A DNA stretch of 64,000 nt from Diphasiastrum complanatum. Lineage: Eukaryota > Streptophyta > Lycopodiopsida > Lycopodiales > Lycopodiaceae. The translations under genes and the position numbers were made by a program. The notes below the pieces were generated by a model. That model saw nothing but the letters and a program-made list of their open reading frames with translations. It had not been told where the DNA came from and did not search any database. How positions within the stretch are numbered: the stretch's first letter is position 1; the number at the start of each line of letters is the position of its first letter. The stretch lies in the NCBI GenBank assembly GCA_029204225.1, contig CM055097.1:39297106-39361105 (forward strand), read 5' to 3'. This document shows, piece after piece, positions 47,808 to 60,109 of this stretch.

Positions 47808-50800
47808 CTTTGTTTTGGATACTCCTATAATTGTTGTAGATACTACACATCCACCTCCTCCTCCTCCCAATTTTTATACATATATAGATTCGGATGATTA
47901 TCTTAAATTTGAGAAAGACATATCGGATGCTATAGATACAATTGGTACTCCTTTTTGTTTTAGACTAGATGAACTTGATTGTAGTATTAATTTTAGAGTT
48001 CTAGATTGCTTGGATCTCAAAGACAGACGGGCTTCTATCAGTGATCATGTGATAGAGTCTGGGCTTACACTCTTGCAATATGACATTGCAAGAGATTCGT
48101 CAAATGAGTTGCTGGTGCAAAGTAACTTCTTGCTTCAGGCCTTCAAGGAGAACAATGACACATTGTCACAGTGTCTAACAAGTGGATTCACACCAGCAAC
48201 AAAGTATCTGCTCATACCTAATCATACGAAGTAAGTTATATTAAATGCTTCTTGTTGTTTTATGCATTAACATTGGCATTGTCAATGAAAATAGTTCTCA
48301 GAATTGCAACTAAAGAAATTCCAATCTTATTTTGCAGTGACCACTGGAGTTTAAACCTAATCTCTATTAAGAGGAATATTTCCGCCATCCCCAAATTTGA
48401 ATCAAGAAAAATTGCAAAATGTTTACATATGCATTCCTTCCACGAGAATGGAAATATGGGTGCCATCTCCAATTATGAATGCCATCATCACCTTGGAATG
48501 GAAATATGAGCACCAACTACCTATTGGAATGAAAAAATGAGCGGCATTTCCAAATTTGAATCAAGCATACAAGCATGGATATTGGATTGATCGTACAAAG
48601 TATATAATCAAAGATGAGTATTTTGTTTTGCTTCATAGAATCTGGTCATAGTACTTTGATGCAACTAATTACTCTATTGTTTTTTTGATGATGACATTGT
48701 ATCATCTACATGTGGATATCCCTATTGATTTGGCACCTTTGCAGAGAAGAGGAGGCAAAGGAATTCAAATATCTGTTGAGGATCGTTCTCATTACAGGGC
48801 AGAAGGAAAAAAAAATTTGGATTTGTGGATAGATGGAACATTATATCCACAAGATCCAAGCACTTTGACACATCCCACATTCTCTTCAATAACTCATTTA
48901 GTTACATGGATATGCAATGGGCATAGTGGATTACTAGGATATTGTGAGAGATTGAAGAATCATATGTGAATAAAATTGACTTTTTAGAATGTGAGTTGAT
49001 ATAGATATCCTCTTATTCTCATAATAGAGATTGTCTTCTCCAAAACACCTTAGACAAAAGTGAAGAACTTAAAAGGAATAATGAATCATTACAAAAGATA
49101 ACAATCGATATCAAATCAGAACTAGAGCAAATGCAATCAATCTTACAGTCTATTCGTATGGAAAACTTACAATTATTGAAGGATGTGAAATTGGCAAAGA
49201 AGAAGGCTGATAGTAGAAGCGAAAGTGACAAAGTTGCAAAGATATTCAAACGCTTTCAAAAGGAGGTTATCGAAATAGAAGGATCCGTGCATTCAAGTAA
49301 GCATATTCTGATTTTTGTAAGTTTTTCAATGACATTTGGATTTAATTTCAGCTATGGTGATATTCTGTTAACTATTCTTTTTGTTGCAAATCTACATTAG
49401 TAGCTCCTTGGAATATTAAAGACAATGCTTCACTAGGAATGTCATTGGGCACAATATTGACATGCAAATCCACTGAGCGTATTATGATGAACAATAGGAG
49501 TTCAAATGTAATGTGTAAAATAACAGAGTCTTTGATGGTGGACATTCAAAAAAATTTAGATAAGTGATTTTGCACGTATTAGCAAGAAAGCATATGCAAC
49601 AATATTTAAACTAATTAGAGAAGCTTTTAAGCAAGTTCAAATTAGAAAAATCCCAATCCCTAGAACATATCACTTGAAGAAAGAGAGGGATACATTAAAC
49701 ATAGGTATGCATAAGATCACTGGAACTCCATTTCATATTGAGGAGGTGATGAAATTGATGGAAGATCGATATTCTATAATTCATCAAACAGCTTATTTGT
49801 TGATCTAAATTACTTGCTGAGATACATCGTCACATTCTATGATATAACCTATGAAAAGGTGAATGGCAAAATAATCATAGTACTTAAGTTAGATGAGTCA
49901 GAAATTGTGAAAGGGCAGAAGATGGAGAGGGTTAGTATAACTCTCATGAATGCTCTATCACAAACAGAGGACCAAGAAGATTTCAGATTCAGTGTCCAAT
50001 CAGAAAATGATATATGGTGATTGGCAGTGTTTCAGGTAACTAGTCTCATTATTACATTACATTCATTGAATAGTATTAATTCATTGTAAACCAAGTCTAA
50101 TTAATTCTTTGGACAGGTGCTGAAGGAGGATCATGATATATTATCATGGATATTCTCAAGGACATCTTACCCTACGATCATCAAGGACCATATGGATGGA
50201 GGACTTCTCAATGTTCCAAGAGTTGGAGACTTCAATGTTGAATGGCACTTAGCTGGTGATTTGAAAACATTGAAATGTATGTATAATGTCTCTCACAGTG
50301 CTACATCAGAACACCCTTGTTTGTACTGCATGAAAATGGCAAAAGATGTAACTAGGAGTATATGAATTACTAGAGAATATGCAGATCCAAATTGGAAGCC
50401 TGTGCTGCCTATCCCCTTGAAAAATGTGCATGTTTGCACTCTTCATGCAAAAGTTAGATTAATAGAAAAGATCATTTATCTTCATATAGTTTTTGCTTGG
50501 AATACTAAGCCGGCATCATTAGCAAAGGAAGCTATCTCTCGATTAGAAGATGTTTTATCAAAAGCAATACTTCATAAGGGACATGAAAAAAATTCAAAAA
50601 GATGAAAAGCTTTTAGGAAAGAATGGGAACATGCCAACTAAGCCAAGCATAGGAGGAGCAAAAGCACGTCGTTTCCTATCAAATCATACTGGTAAGGCTT
50701 CTAATATTCAACACTCAGTCTGGACAGATATTATTGCTGCCACTCAAGACTTCGAGAAAGATGGCAAAACCAGAGTACTAAAAGTTGATGTATGGAAGAA

Positions 50801-51310
50801 GCTTGATAGTATGATTGCTATTTTAAAAAAAGATAAATACTCTGATATTGATAAGAAAGCTGTCCAAAGGACTTGTGTCGAGTTTGTTAATGCAGTATCA
50901 AAAGCATGGGGAGAAGATCACATCACTCATTACATGGTTAGTATAAATTCCTCAAAATGCTTTCAATTTTTCATATATATTTAGATCCAAACATAAGACT
51001 AACATTATGATTTTGACATATGCAACACATACTAAAAGATCATACAACATTTTTTGCAAACACATATGGAAGCTTGAGTGTATGGTCATCACAAGGGATG
51101 GAAAAGTCACATTGGCAAGCACGAGCAGCATTTCATCGAAATACACAACATGGAGGAACCAATGAAAAATGAAACTACATTTGTCAATTGTTTCAGTGGT
51201 TCTACCGCAGAGTTCTGATTCGACATATAACAAAGTCCACACAATACAACAAGTTTAGAAAATCATGCAAGTTCATACAGGAAGAGAAATTAGATGATTG
51301 TTGAGTAGAA
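47808..51310 (+). pseudogene. Intron-containing unit D2 of an unidentified gene family
   Basis: Coding segments in order: 47808-48230 (PPPPPPNFYTYIDSDDYLKF...NHTK, then GTAAGT); about 48745-48965 (SVEDRSHYRAEGKKNLDLW, WICNGHSGLLGYCERL); a coiled coil at 49028-49296 ending at GTAAGC; 49401 onward (APWNIKDNASLGMSLGTILT); and 49560-50020 in two frames. An 81-bp GT-AG intron (50036-50116) leads into VEWHLAGDLKTLKCMYNVSH, HPCLYC, PLKNVHVCTLH and KAWGEDHITHYM; a GTTAGT donor near 50937 precedes WSSQGMEKSHWQAR, TQHGGTNEK and LFQWFYRR. Coil joins at 48965/49028 and 49296/49401 keep the frame. Two frameshifts and TGAs near 50018 and 50363 suggest decay. The core layout resembles, from memory only, large uncharacterised protein families of glomeromycotan fungi and early animals. 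I assign no function. Confidence 0.55.
50036..50116 (+). other. Probable GT-AG intron in unit D2
   Basis: TTTCAG|GTAACTAG at the left and TTTGGACAG|GTGCTGAAG at the right; 81 bp, T-rich, and the coding frame continues across it (LAVFQ to VLKEDHDILSW). Confidence 0.65.
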
Positions 51311-51340
51311 GATCATCATTGTCATCAGATCATGACATGT

Positions 51341-52845
51341 TCAGATTTGCTTTGCAAATTCATTGACCAAGAAAGGAGAAATACTCAATGTAAATGTATT
51401 GATTGTATTATAACAAAATACAGAGTGTCCACTATGTGCATTATCCTTATTTCCACTAAGTTCAATATAACTGGAATACAATGAATAATGGGAGCTCCTT
51501 AAAGGAACATTCCCATCAGTAAAACCTAGAATGCTCAAAACATAAGATCTTTTGACAAAAATGATCTTATTTGTCTTAACAAATTTATGTCCTCCTAGGT
51601 AAAATGATAATGCTTTAACTGCCATTATAAGACTCTCTCCAACGGGGCTCAGCTTAGAATGAGCAATACAGATCTCATTCTTCAGGAAATGCCTAAGATA
51701 GTGGCCAAGTCCACTATCCCTTTGGAACGAGGATGCATGTTGTCTGAAACCACCTCGTCTCGCAACAAAATCATCAATTATGAGAGCATCCTGCAATAAG
51801 AAATATGTTAACAAAAACACATTCAGTGGTTAAAAACATTCTAATGCAAGGAAGTTTAAACACTTACACATTCTTCATCATCAGCAACAACCAGATCAGG
51901 ATGATCAATATAATGACCACGTACTGAAGTGGAATCATCAGTGAAATGCATTAATGATGGACGAGGGAAGCCCATCTAGGATTGAAATGCCGTGAATTCT
52001 TCATCGAATGGTCTGCCTCGCCCATCCTCAGCCATATTTGATAAAGTCTTAGTCAGACATTCTTCACCGGTCATAAGTCCCTCCTCATCATCAAAATCAA
52101 TTTCAGCAACAAGGTCATCTGTTTCAAAATCTACAAAGTCGGAGTATTCGGAAATTGTGCCAGATAATAAACATAAAAATTTACATAAATCAGCTGTAGT
52201 AAAATATACATCGTCATTTATATAATATACAGGCAAATTGAAAAGACATTTAGACTCCTCTATAGGCATCGATTCATCAGCAGATGTATTTTGGCCAATA
52301 AAAGAATCCCGGAGAACATCAGTATTTACATCAATAAAGTCACTTTCCTTATCAGGGGTGTCGATAAGGAAGTGATTGATATCCTTAATAGTTGACTTAA
52401 CAGAGGATGATGCCATAGGAGGGTCAGCAACAAAACCTTCCTCATCATCTGGGATATGAACTAACAGAAAAAATACGAAACCACTCTGATATTGAACCAA
52501 TCAACATTTCTTGTTGCAATAAGGACACATTGAACTGCTTTTGAAAAGATCAAACAATTTGGTGAACATTCTATCTAGTCTATGTCTAAAAGCTGGGAAG
52601 AAATGAACAAGATCAGTATAATGCATGTACTGGAGTGAACCTATGGAGAAAACAGGCTTACTAAGTATATCTCTGAATCAAACATAATGTTCATAAAATA
52701 CGTTAGAATTTGGTTGTGCAGTCTTGAAAACATGTAAATATGGCCTGAATAGGCTGTGGAAGTAGTCTAGATTTTCAGTATTCCCAAATTCAGTAAAAAA
52801 TGAACTCAGGCCTGAATCTCGTAAAGATCCTAAGGAAGAGGCCAT
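51341..52845 (-). pseudogene. Three-exon unidentified gene with two in-frame stops, convergent with D2
   Basis: Exon 1, 52845-52506, starts at ATG (MASSLGSLRDSGLSSFFTEF) and ends with CPYCNKK. Exon 2, 52448-51868, is acidic (DDEEG..., DFIDVNTDVLRDSF, FDEEFTAFQS) and ends DLVVADDEEC. Exon 3, 51790-51341, gives DALIIDDFVARRGGFRQHAS, DSGLGHYLRHFLKNEICIAH and a Ser/Tyr-rich end. Both introns are GT-AG (57 and 77 bp) and the frame is kept across each. One TGA in exon 1 (52678-52680) and one TAG in exon 2 (51976-51978) break an otherwise continuous 450-codon protein. CPYC...C suggests a zinc-binding element. I do not recognise the family. It ends about 100 bp from the end of the plus-strand unit D2, so the two may belong to one mobile unit or be chance neighbours. 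Confidence 0.6.
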
Positions 52846-53091
52846 GGAACTAACGCAGATATTGCACTTGTGTGAGAGGGAGAACCTAGAAACAAAACTA
52901 ACTCTCAAGATCACGCACAAGAGGGATATGTACGGCAAGTAGCTACTGAATATCGCACTTGTGTGCAAGTAGGTATCGTTGCAAACAAATGGACAACAAT
53001 GCGTGCGCACAAGAGCAATATGCCGTGAATTTCGAGAACGAAAAAAGTAAAAAAATTAATCGGGTTTTGTGTCTTTTATACTAAATTTTCA

Positions 53092-54540
53092 CACGTGTCT
53101 CTCAGGAAGACCATTTGACTGAGGCGAATAGGACGTGATGTATTCTTGTTCAATGCCGTCGTTAAGGCAGTAGTCCTTGAATTCATTGGAGATGTATTCT
53201 CCTCTGTTATCTGACCTCAGTGCTTTGATTTGTTTGCCAGTTTGATTCTCAACATGCTCTTTGAATTGTCTGAATTTGATGAAAGCCTCTAATTTCTGTC
53301 TAATGAAATAAATAATTGTTCTTCTAGAGAATTCGTCAATAAAGGTAATGAAGTACTTTGCAACTACCAATGAAGGAGTTTGCATAGGTCCACATATATC
53401 TGTATGAACAACATCTAACAAATCTTTTGCTACATGCATATGGTTTGATCTAAAAGGAAACCTAGCCTGCTTTCCAAAAATGCATCTATGACAGACAGGG
53501 AGATTGACCTTACCAGAAGGATAGTCGAGATCAAGGACCATGGATTGTTTGGTCATGTTCAAAATAGATGCATGATTCACGTGTCCTAAGTGATGATGCC
53601 ATAACAATGATTTATTGATTAGAACAGAGGTTTTCAAGACTTGACTAGACTCAGAATAACAGTGTGCCAATCTATATAAGTAACCATGCCTCTTGCCGAG
53701 TGCAAGAATCTTATCACTCCTATCAATAATTCTGCATTGATCAAATTCAAATTATACCTTATGATCTAAATCTGTAATTCTACTCACTGATAACAAATTT
53801 GTAGAGAGTTCAGGAACATATAAAACCTTTGATAGTAATTTGAATTGATCATGCTGGAATCGCAATCTTACAGTACCTTCACCTTTAATAGTGTGAATAC
53901 TATTGTCATCAAGATGAACAAATTTCTTCATGATGCAAGGAGTGTAGGAGTTGAAGATCTCACATTGATTGGTCATATGTTGAGTTGCTCCAGAATCCAG
54001 AAACCATGAATCGTCCAAAAATGTGCTTTGATCTTTGACCATGAATGCGCCTTCGTCCACTTTGACCTGGAGAGATGATGAGACTATGTTTGCTTGTTGA
54101 TCAGGTCTCTTGGCTGTGTTCTTCACATGGAGAATTTGGCAATCCTTAATCTCATGCTTATTGCGCTTGCAATACCTGCAAAAGATCTTCTTCTTCGATT
54201 GTGGATTCAATGATTGTTCTTGATCTCGAGTCTGTTTCTGAATCGTTCCAGCCTTCTTGGAGCTTTTCTGCTTCTGTCGCTTCGAGCCTTTGTTGACAAA
54301 TAGAGCCTGAGAGAAGGGAGTAGACAAAGTGTCTTGACTTCTTCTATTGTCTTCTTGCAGCAACATAATGATAACTCTAGTAAGAGTTAAATCTGAGTGT
54401 GTTGATATGATCATCATCCAGATCTCATATGTAGAGGGCAAGCTTGAAGCAATGTCATAATTGAGTCTTCATCGTCTATGACTGATCCGACAGCGGCCAT
54501 CTATTGCAAAAGATTCTTAAACTATTGAGAGTTAATCAGA
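53092..54540 (-). pseudogene. Copia fragment: gag end, protease, integrase N-part (third family)
   Basis: One minus-strand frame with a stop near 53752. It shows gag tail MAAVGSVIDDEDSIMTLL (near 54500, frame-shifted), zinc knuckle FCRYCKRNKHEIKDC (about 54190), protease WFLDSGATQHMTNQ (about 54000), GAG-pre-integrase WHHHLGHVNHASI (about 53600) and integrase HTDICGPMQ, FIDEFSRRTI, LRSDNRGEY. It breaks at NGLPER, where intact copia reads NG-V-A-E-R-KN. RT and RNase H are missing. It is distinct from both other copia families here. Confidence 0.9.
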
Positions 54541-55400
54541 GATTCCAAGACCCATCGATTGATGCTCACGATATCAACAATTTTTTCATTTATTCAAGGC
54601 TAACAGAGTTGTATTCGATTTTGCTACCATTTGCAAATAAACATTGTACGTTGCTAAGGGAAGAGTCCTTGTCCATCACATAGCCTTTAGAATTCATCAT
54701 AGTTGATATAATAATGACTATTAACGCCAGCAATTTCATGATATGCATGTGTTGGTGGGAAGCTTCGGTTAATGAGAGTTGCTGCCATAGATCTCAATCT
54801 TAGTTGAATTGAATCTACCTGACATAATTGCTCACAATATCAAAAAAACCAAAATCAGAATTGTCAAGATTACCATATATATTTTCAAACAATTTTTCAA
54901 CTTCTTGATAAGATGAGATCGATGATCAGCCGCTCTGAATAGCTTCTTGAATTCTCTTGAAAAAGTCTTCACGTAACTTTTGATAATGTTCCAACCATCA
55001 GCTCTAGCACTGCTTTTTGTGCCTGATATTCATCTTCATAAACATCCAAGATTTTTCTTCTAAGTCTCCACTTTGTATTACCATTCCCGGCAATGGTGCC
55101 AAAATATGAACTAGACAGATTTAATGTAGTATAAAAGATTATTGTTCCCCCAAAGATGATAAATTTATGAATATTGGAGATTATTGCATTGTATGTGGTT
55201 TTTAATAATGAGATTCTGGTTATCGACAGATATTTGAACAACCGGCATCCAATACTACCTTAACGTTGAGTATAGAATGCAAGCATTGACATCACATAGA
55301 GTTTCAACAAAACTCTTAACGAAAATATCAGACTCACACAGACAAGAGAAAAGTCTACAAAACCTCTTTAGAAGGCTGAATTTTTAAAGCTTAGATCAGT
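54541..55400 (-). repeat. Degenerate leader with Ty3-type primer site and LTR edge
   Basis: The minus strand of 55104-55081 reads TTTTGGCACCATTGCCGGGA, close to the Athila/Tat primer-site consensus, so an LTR edge should lie just to the right (from about 55110). Bases 55080-54541 are AT-rich with only broken frames (KILDVYEDEYQAQKAVLEL). Whether this belongs with the copia fragment next to it or to a separate Ty3 relic cannot be decided. Confidence 0.4.
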
Positions 55401-56430
55401 GCTTGGCTTAATTAGTAAAGATATGTTATCATCTAGCTAGATTGTAAGGAGTATTGAAATTTCACAATTCTAGCTTGTCTAGTTTGATGTAATTCCACTT
55501 GTAAGTGGTGACGTGGCACATGCCATGTGTCAAGATGCTTATCCCTATGTCCAACAATGTAAATTCCTCACATGAGGTCTTATGGCATCTTTACAAGTGA
55601 GTACAAAATGCACGTTAACATTGTAGAGAGAATGTAGAACTATTTTTGGCAATTTTTGCCTTGTTGATGGATCTCGAGATCATGAGGTCAATTCTAGGGT
55701 TGGTGACAAATTTAGGTTCAGGTCATACATGGTTGAGGAGTAAACCTAAACCCTAGATCGGAAAAGGATACGTAAATATATCATTGTAAATATTGTGAAT
55801 TTGATGATGAAAAATCGAGCTTTTCCACTTCCATCAACATTGTCTTTGAGTGACGAGTTAAAGCTATCATATGTGAGTGATCTGATGCATTAATTAAATA
55901 GTTTGAGAGGTACTGAAGTTTATTACAGGTCTAGGATGCTTGCTGCACCTTTCTTTTGAGTGTTTGATCAAATCTATGTGCCTTTTGTGGAGTTAGATGC
56001 CAAACTAGCTAGTTTTTGATAACTAGTCTTGATTCTAGGTCATAGTTTGGATCTAGATCTTTGATTTGTGCATCCTACATCACTTTTAAGATTGATTGGG
56101 ATTCAATTTTTTCTTTCTATAAAAAATTTGAAACAAACAAAACTGCACAAGTTATTTCAATGAGGAAGACAGGGGTCATAGTTGAGCATCGGTTGTTATC
56201 CATGTTCGAAACAAGATTCACTACCAGTTGACTGGAATGTCTCATAATTAGTTGAATCTTCCCTACCATTATCTTACCACGTCATAGGCCTTGCCCTAAT
56301 ATCAGCGTATTAGGACACCCGCCATACTAATCAGTTTTAGGCAAGTAATCATATCATTACAATACAATCATCTAACAACATCCTATGAAGTAGCCATAAT
56401 CATTCACTAAAATGGAAAATATCTGGTTTG
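55400..56430. other. Unassigned region
   Basis: No gene or repeat recognised. Low GC, only short ORFs. Confidence 0.5.
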
Positions 56431-56441
56431 GTCACAAAAGT

Positions 56442-58870
56442 TGGTATCAGGGCACATCTGTGTGAACCAACTGGTACCAATAATGAACTTGGTAGCCAAT
56501 GGACTCTATGAAACAATGCTTGGGCAAATCCATGCCATTCAAGTTTACCAAATCCATGGTCGATTCCCACTAAACCGATGCACAATCTTGCAAACCACTA
56601 TGTATCAAGGTAAATCCATACCATCCTAACCCGTAAGTTTGTCAAGTTGTCTTGTATGAGCATGGAACAGTCTGAGCATATCCATATTTTTCAGTCCCAC
56701 CAACAATCCATCTTACTTGTAATCAAGTGTAGAAACAAGTTACTTCAATGTTCTACATGTATATGGCTCTTTCTTAGAGTCCAAACATTGCATAAAAGTC
56801 GATTCCTATTTTTTTCTCCAATGTAGAAATCCTAATTTTCGTTATGCTAATTTGAAGATGGTTTTTTTAGTTGGGAAACTGTAAATTTTAGGCAATGGTT
56901 TTTTTCTTCTTTCACAAGCTTGTCGTGTAGAAATTTTCCTTGGTGTTGCTTATAATTATATATTTTTATTTTTGGCCATACTTCCACAGAAGTGATAGTG
57001 TAATTGTTCTTATTTGGTGGTTATGGCCAAGATGGAAGGTCAACTTTTTGGGGACAATGTACCGTCACCCGAACTAAGTGTTATGAGCAAGGCATTGCTC
57101 AAAATTCATCAAAATAATAAGCAACGAGATGAGCATGTTCTATTGACAGAACATGAGTCAATGTTGTTGACCCATCTTGATTTCAACCAAAGATTTTTTT
57201 GACAGATAAGAAATCTAAACAACCACATAATTAAAATCTTGGATTAATTGATGGTCAAGTTATTTCATTACATAACATTCTCGAGGAGAAGAGAATTTCT
57301 TCAGTCCTGATTTATTTGGAGGGTAAAGCTATGTCTTGGTGGCGGGATCTCGAACCAAAATCAAAATCATGGGATGAATTTCGAGATGTTTTCTTAAAAA
57401 ATTTCATGATGGTGATGAAAGGAATTCATATCAGAATTTTATTAGATAAAAAATGGACTCTACATATTTGGATATCTATACTTAGGAATTTATGGGCAAT
57501 TTGTAAATGGGTTATCAGTAGATTTTCAGGATGAATGTAAGTGAAATCAATTGAACTCATTGAAAGATGCCATATGGATTGTCTGTGTCTACGATCAGAT
57601 GGTGGTTGCTTCCTATAACAAGAATTCAACAAATTTCCAGCCATGCAAGATACTGAAAACTTATGGTAAGATGTTTTGGCATATCAAAAAAAGAAGAATG
57701 CTAATAAGTTTAAGAAGAGATTGAGGTATCAAACCGAAATGCAACTTTTAAACAAGGGTTATGTTTTGATTGTGGATAATCGGTACATTTGGCTAAGGAA
57801 TTTCTCAAAAGAAGAAGTCCTTGTCGAGCCTTGTGTTTGTCGATTTTCCCACAAGTACTTTACAAATTGATTTTGTAAGAACTACTTGCGAATGTCAATT
57901 TAGTACATTATCTTTCGGTCCTAATAATTTTTTTCGAGTTAAGGACAAATTATTAGGGGAAGACGTTAATGTACTATTTGATTCAGATAGTACTCATAAT
58001 TTTATTTTCAAATTGTGTAGAAATTCCAAGTGCCTACCAAGGCAAGTGATCATCGTTATGTGGTCAAGTTAGCTCTAGGGGATGATACTGAAGTTTATTT
58101 AATATATGCGATTCTTTGCAAATAGACTTTAAAAATCATAAGATGGATTTTGTTGATAGTAATGGTAAGAAATTATCCATTTTTGGAGATAATACTTGTA
58201 CTCAGTTTTCCATGATTCCATCAATAGAATTAATAAAAGAATTTCACAATTTTGATTGTTATCATCTTGAATTGAAAACTAGTTTAAATTGTAATGTTGT
58301 TGAATCTTCCAATGTGATATGATGGTGAATGCTCTAATATTGAAGTAGATTTTATTATGGATATTGAAGTTCAATGTTTTAACATAAATCAAACACATGA
58401 GAAGAAACAACTATTGCTAGTCTATTTAAAACAAAAAATCTGTGAAATATTTTCTAATAAGTTACCTCATGGTTTATTGCCATCTTGGTCGGTTGATCAT
58501 AGAATAGAATCAATTTTGGGTAGTCAACCTATTTTTCAACAATCGTACCGGTTAGTCTGAAGGAAGGAGAAAGTGACTTGACAGATTGAGTAATATCTTC
58601 AAATAAGCCATATTTTTTCTCAACAAGCCTAATGGAGAGCACCCATTTTTCTTCATGATAAGAAGGATGATATGTTCTGGATGTGTGCTTATAAGGGATT
58701 GAATAAAGTTATTGCAAAGAACAAATATCCATTACCTAAAATGAACGATCGGGTTGATCGTTTGGGTGGAGCTAAATACTTCACTGAAATTGATCTGTGA
58801 ATGGGTTATCAGCATATCAAAATACATTTGGATGACGTATCGAAAATGAGGTTTAGGACTTGGTTTGGTC
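56442..58870 (+). pseudogene. Heavily decayed Ty3 element (primer site, gag, protease, RT)
   Basis: Plus strand: a primer site TGGTATCAGGGC at 56442-56453; gag capsid words YLEGKAMSWWRDLEPKSKSW and FRDVFLKNF (57310-57400); protease VNVLFDSDSTHNFI (57967-58010, DSD where D-S/T-G is usual); and RT words MCAYKGLNKVIAKNKYPLPK with FTEIDL and MGYQHIKIH (58675-58830). Stops and frameshifts separate every piece. The RT breaks off near 58870 before its YxDD motif, and unrelated sequence then copia follows. Confidence 0.75.
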
Positions 58871-59089
58871 ACATGCAGATGTCGAATTGCAAAGGTCGAC
58901 AAGGATTCAAAGACCCTCTACGAAAGCCTGGAGTCGAATGTAGTAACAAACGTAGAATTATGTGGTATAACCGAGGAGCCAACAATATATGTAAATGCAC
59001 TTAGTTTTCATCTAATCCTGGCATGTAGCTCTAGCGGATGGCAAATCGAATTTTGTAGTATCTTAAGGGTACATATAAACTAGGGCTGT

Positions 59090-59540
59090 TACAAAAGAAA
59101 GTATGACTTCATCCTAAAAAATTACCACGATGCGAGTTGGGCAAGTTGTATAGACGACAATAAATCAATAAGTGGAGGATGTTCACTGGTTTGTGGAGCT
59201 GCAGTTACTTGGGCCGACAAAAAGCAGACACTGGTGGCTCAATCTTCATGCGAAGCTGAGTACGTAGCAGCCTTGAAAGTCGCGAGAGGTGATATGGTTG
59301 GAGATGATGTTAGACGGGATCGACATTTCCTACCAAGAGCCTTCCATCATGAAGATGGATTCTCAAAGTGCTATTTACTTGACCCAGGATCCCGTGTTTC
59401 ATTCAAAGACCAAACACATTCCACTAAAATATCACCACATTCTAGAATTTGATTTTGAAAGGAGAGCTTAAGTTTGTAAAATAAAATGACATGATTGTAC
59501 TGACAAAGCCGTTGGACAAAACATTATACCAGAAACACAT
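59090..59540 (+). pseudogene. Copia RNase H fragment
   Basis: In two plus-strand frames: NYHDASWASCIDDNKSISGG, AAVTWADKKQTLVAQSSCEA, EYVAALKVAR; then after a frameshift MIWLEMMLDG, SQSAIYLTQDPVFHSKTKHI; and finally TDKAVGQ near the end. This is the copia RNase H C-terminal domain of the same broad type as 35300-35760. It is followed 50 bp later by a purine tract and LTR, so it is the 3' end of an otherwise deleted copia element. Confidence 0.87.
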
Positions 59541-59587
59541 AAAGTCGATTGGGATCGGATGAAAAGGGTGTATCGTTCAAGAGGGAG

Positions 59588-60109
59588 TGTTGGAAATGGT
59601 GAACTCAACGACCTTTTTTCAGCAGTCTTAGATTGTCGAACTCCCCGAGCTGCTAGACAATGACAACAACCGACAATGACAATGATCGACAACGACAATG
59701 GTCAACACAGTTGACATATTCGAAGATAGTTGACACATTCGAATTCTATGTAGAATTCAAAGCTTAGACGTCGTGAAGAGCTAACACCTCACGCTCAACT
59801 AAATCCACGTTACTACATAGTTAATTAGAGTTTAGCATAAAACTCCCTTGTAATGAATAGTTAAACTTCCTTGTAATACCGTATATATTAAATGACTGAA
59901 ACAAATGAGAGAGAGAGAAGTGTAAGTGAACCGATGGAATACTGTATGTCAGTCTATCGACTCCATCCAATACAAAGAAAATTTCAAATACATTGTTCTT
60001 CCAAGCATTGTTCGTGATGTGAATTTATTTCTGATTGTGAGACTGTCTGTGATTTGCATTAGCGTATAAGATCATGTTGTTTGTTCCGCACTCACACGTT
60101 TCCGCTACA
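59588..60109 (+). repeat. 3' LTR of the copia fragment
   Basis: Starts TGTTGGAAATGG immediately after the purine tract AAGAGGGAG (59579-59587) and ends near CCGCTACA, giving TG...CA ends and 522 bp. No 5' partner is in the window. Confidence 0.65.
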
